The notes under the pieces were generated by a model. The model worked only from the letters and a program-made list of their open reading frames with translations. It had not been told where the DNA came from and searched no databases. The translations under genes were made by a program, and so were the position numbers. From positions 1 to 7,413 of the forward strand of contig CAIOSF010000091.1 in NCBI GenBank assembly GCA_903860855.1: a DNA stretch of 7,413 nt. Direction: 5' to 3'. Below, piece after piece: positions 7,083 to 7,413 of the stretch. Each line of letters begins with the position of its first letter. The stretch's first letter is position 1. Source of the DNA: an uncultured Alphaproteobacteria bacterium. Lineage in GTDB: Bacteria; Pseudomonadota; Alphaproteobacteria; Rickettsiales; Midichloriaceae.

Positions 7083-7413
7083 TGATGTACAGGACTGACT
7101 GAGTGGAAGGGTTTTTTCATACTATTCTGTGTTACGCTATCCTGATGTGTTTGCAGTGAGAGTTTTTTTGATGGTTTGCGATCTTCACTTATGGTTACAC
7201 ACTCAATCAAAACTTTATGTGGCAACGGATTATCCCACTGATTTTGCTTCAGAGACTTACTGGCAATCTCACAATTATCGGATTTACGGTGAAGATTATC
7301 CCAAGAAAGAGCACATGTTTTTATACCAACTGTGACATTTACTTTTGCATAGGTTTTCCAAACTTCAGACTCAGAACTGAGCACTAATAGTCTACTTTTT
7401 ATAAAAAGGGCAA
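7079..7413 (-). CDS. Unrecognised reading frame entering from the right edge (3' end)
   Basis: A minus-strand frame is open from the right edge to TAA at 7081-7079, about 110 codons. GTG at 7384 is a possible internal start, but the frame continues upstream (FIKSRLLVL) past the edge. The product is hydrophilic and rich in Lys, Ser, Asn and Gln (for example DNLHRKSDNCEIASKSLKQ), with no membrane segment or motif I recognise. Codon use with AT-rich third positions looks plausible. A plus-strand frame at 7129-7335 covers the same DNA but looks like its antisense, rich in Tyr, Leu and His. If real, the gene converges on ftsW and the two stop codons overlap by four bases. It could also be non-coding spacer or a gene relic. 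Confidence 0.3.
   Translation of the reverse strand, partial: ALFIKSRLLVLSSESEVWKTYAKVNVTVGIKTCALSWDNLHRKSDNCEIASKSLKQNQWDNPLPHKVLIECVTISEDRKPSKKLSLQTHQDSVTQNSMKKPFHSVSPVHH

Noticed and set aside
7112..7117. T6 run after ftsW as a rho-independent terminator
   Set aside because: No convincing GC-rich stem precedes it.
7395..7408. Perfect 14-bp palindrome CTTTTTATAAAAAG near the right edge
   Set aside because: It is low-complexity AT sequence with no loop and no visible partner or context before the window ends.

Overview
The window looks like a piece of an AT-rich alphaproteobacterial genome, possibly a host-associated Rickettsiales or Holosporales-type lineage. That placement is tentative. 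It rests on the FtsW motif KGMTLPFISYGGSS, which has an alphaproteobacterial flavour, on the low GC by eye, and on the decayed paralogous genes with long spacers. There is no rRNA or other marker gene to settle it.

Left half (1-3960, all minus strand): three tandem members of one protein family that I do not recognise. From upstream to downstream they are copy 3 (3885-3440, short mosaic remnant), copy 2 (3352-1659, nearly full length) and copy 1 (1504 to beyond the left edge). Each is broken by a single-base frameshift at a poly-A tract, and copy 3 probably has a second lesion. Removing or adding one base at each site restores a coherent protein that aligns with its paralogs, and the corrected lengths divide by three (501 codons in-window, 565 and 148). 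Copies 1 and 3 share a conserved upstream block of about 45 bp that contains a sigma70-like promoter with an exact 17-bp spacer. Copy 2 has no such block and starts shortly after copy 3 ends, so it is probably read from the copy 3 promoter. The proteins share paired-cysteine helical motifs near the C-terminus and have no clear membrane segment.

Right half: murJ (5571-4027, minus) and ftsW (5895-7082, plus) are intact, divergently oriented cell-wall genes. MurJ flips lipid II across the inner membrane; FtsW polymerises it at the division septum. The gap between them holds a MITE-like block of about 228 bp bounded by an exact 12-bp inverted repeat. Its left end abuts the murJ start codon. An extended -10 promoter precedes ftsW. 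After ftsW, an unrecognised reading frame enters from the right edge on the minus strand and would end convergently, overlapping the ftsW stop by 4 bases.

No tRNA, rRNA, CRISPR array or recognisable transposase gene was seen.
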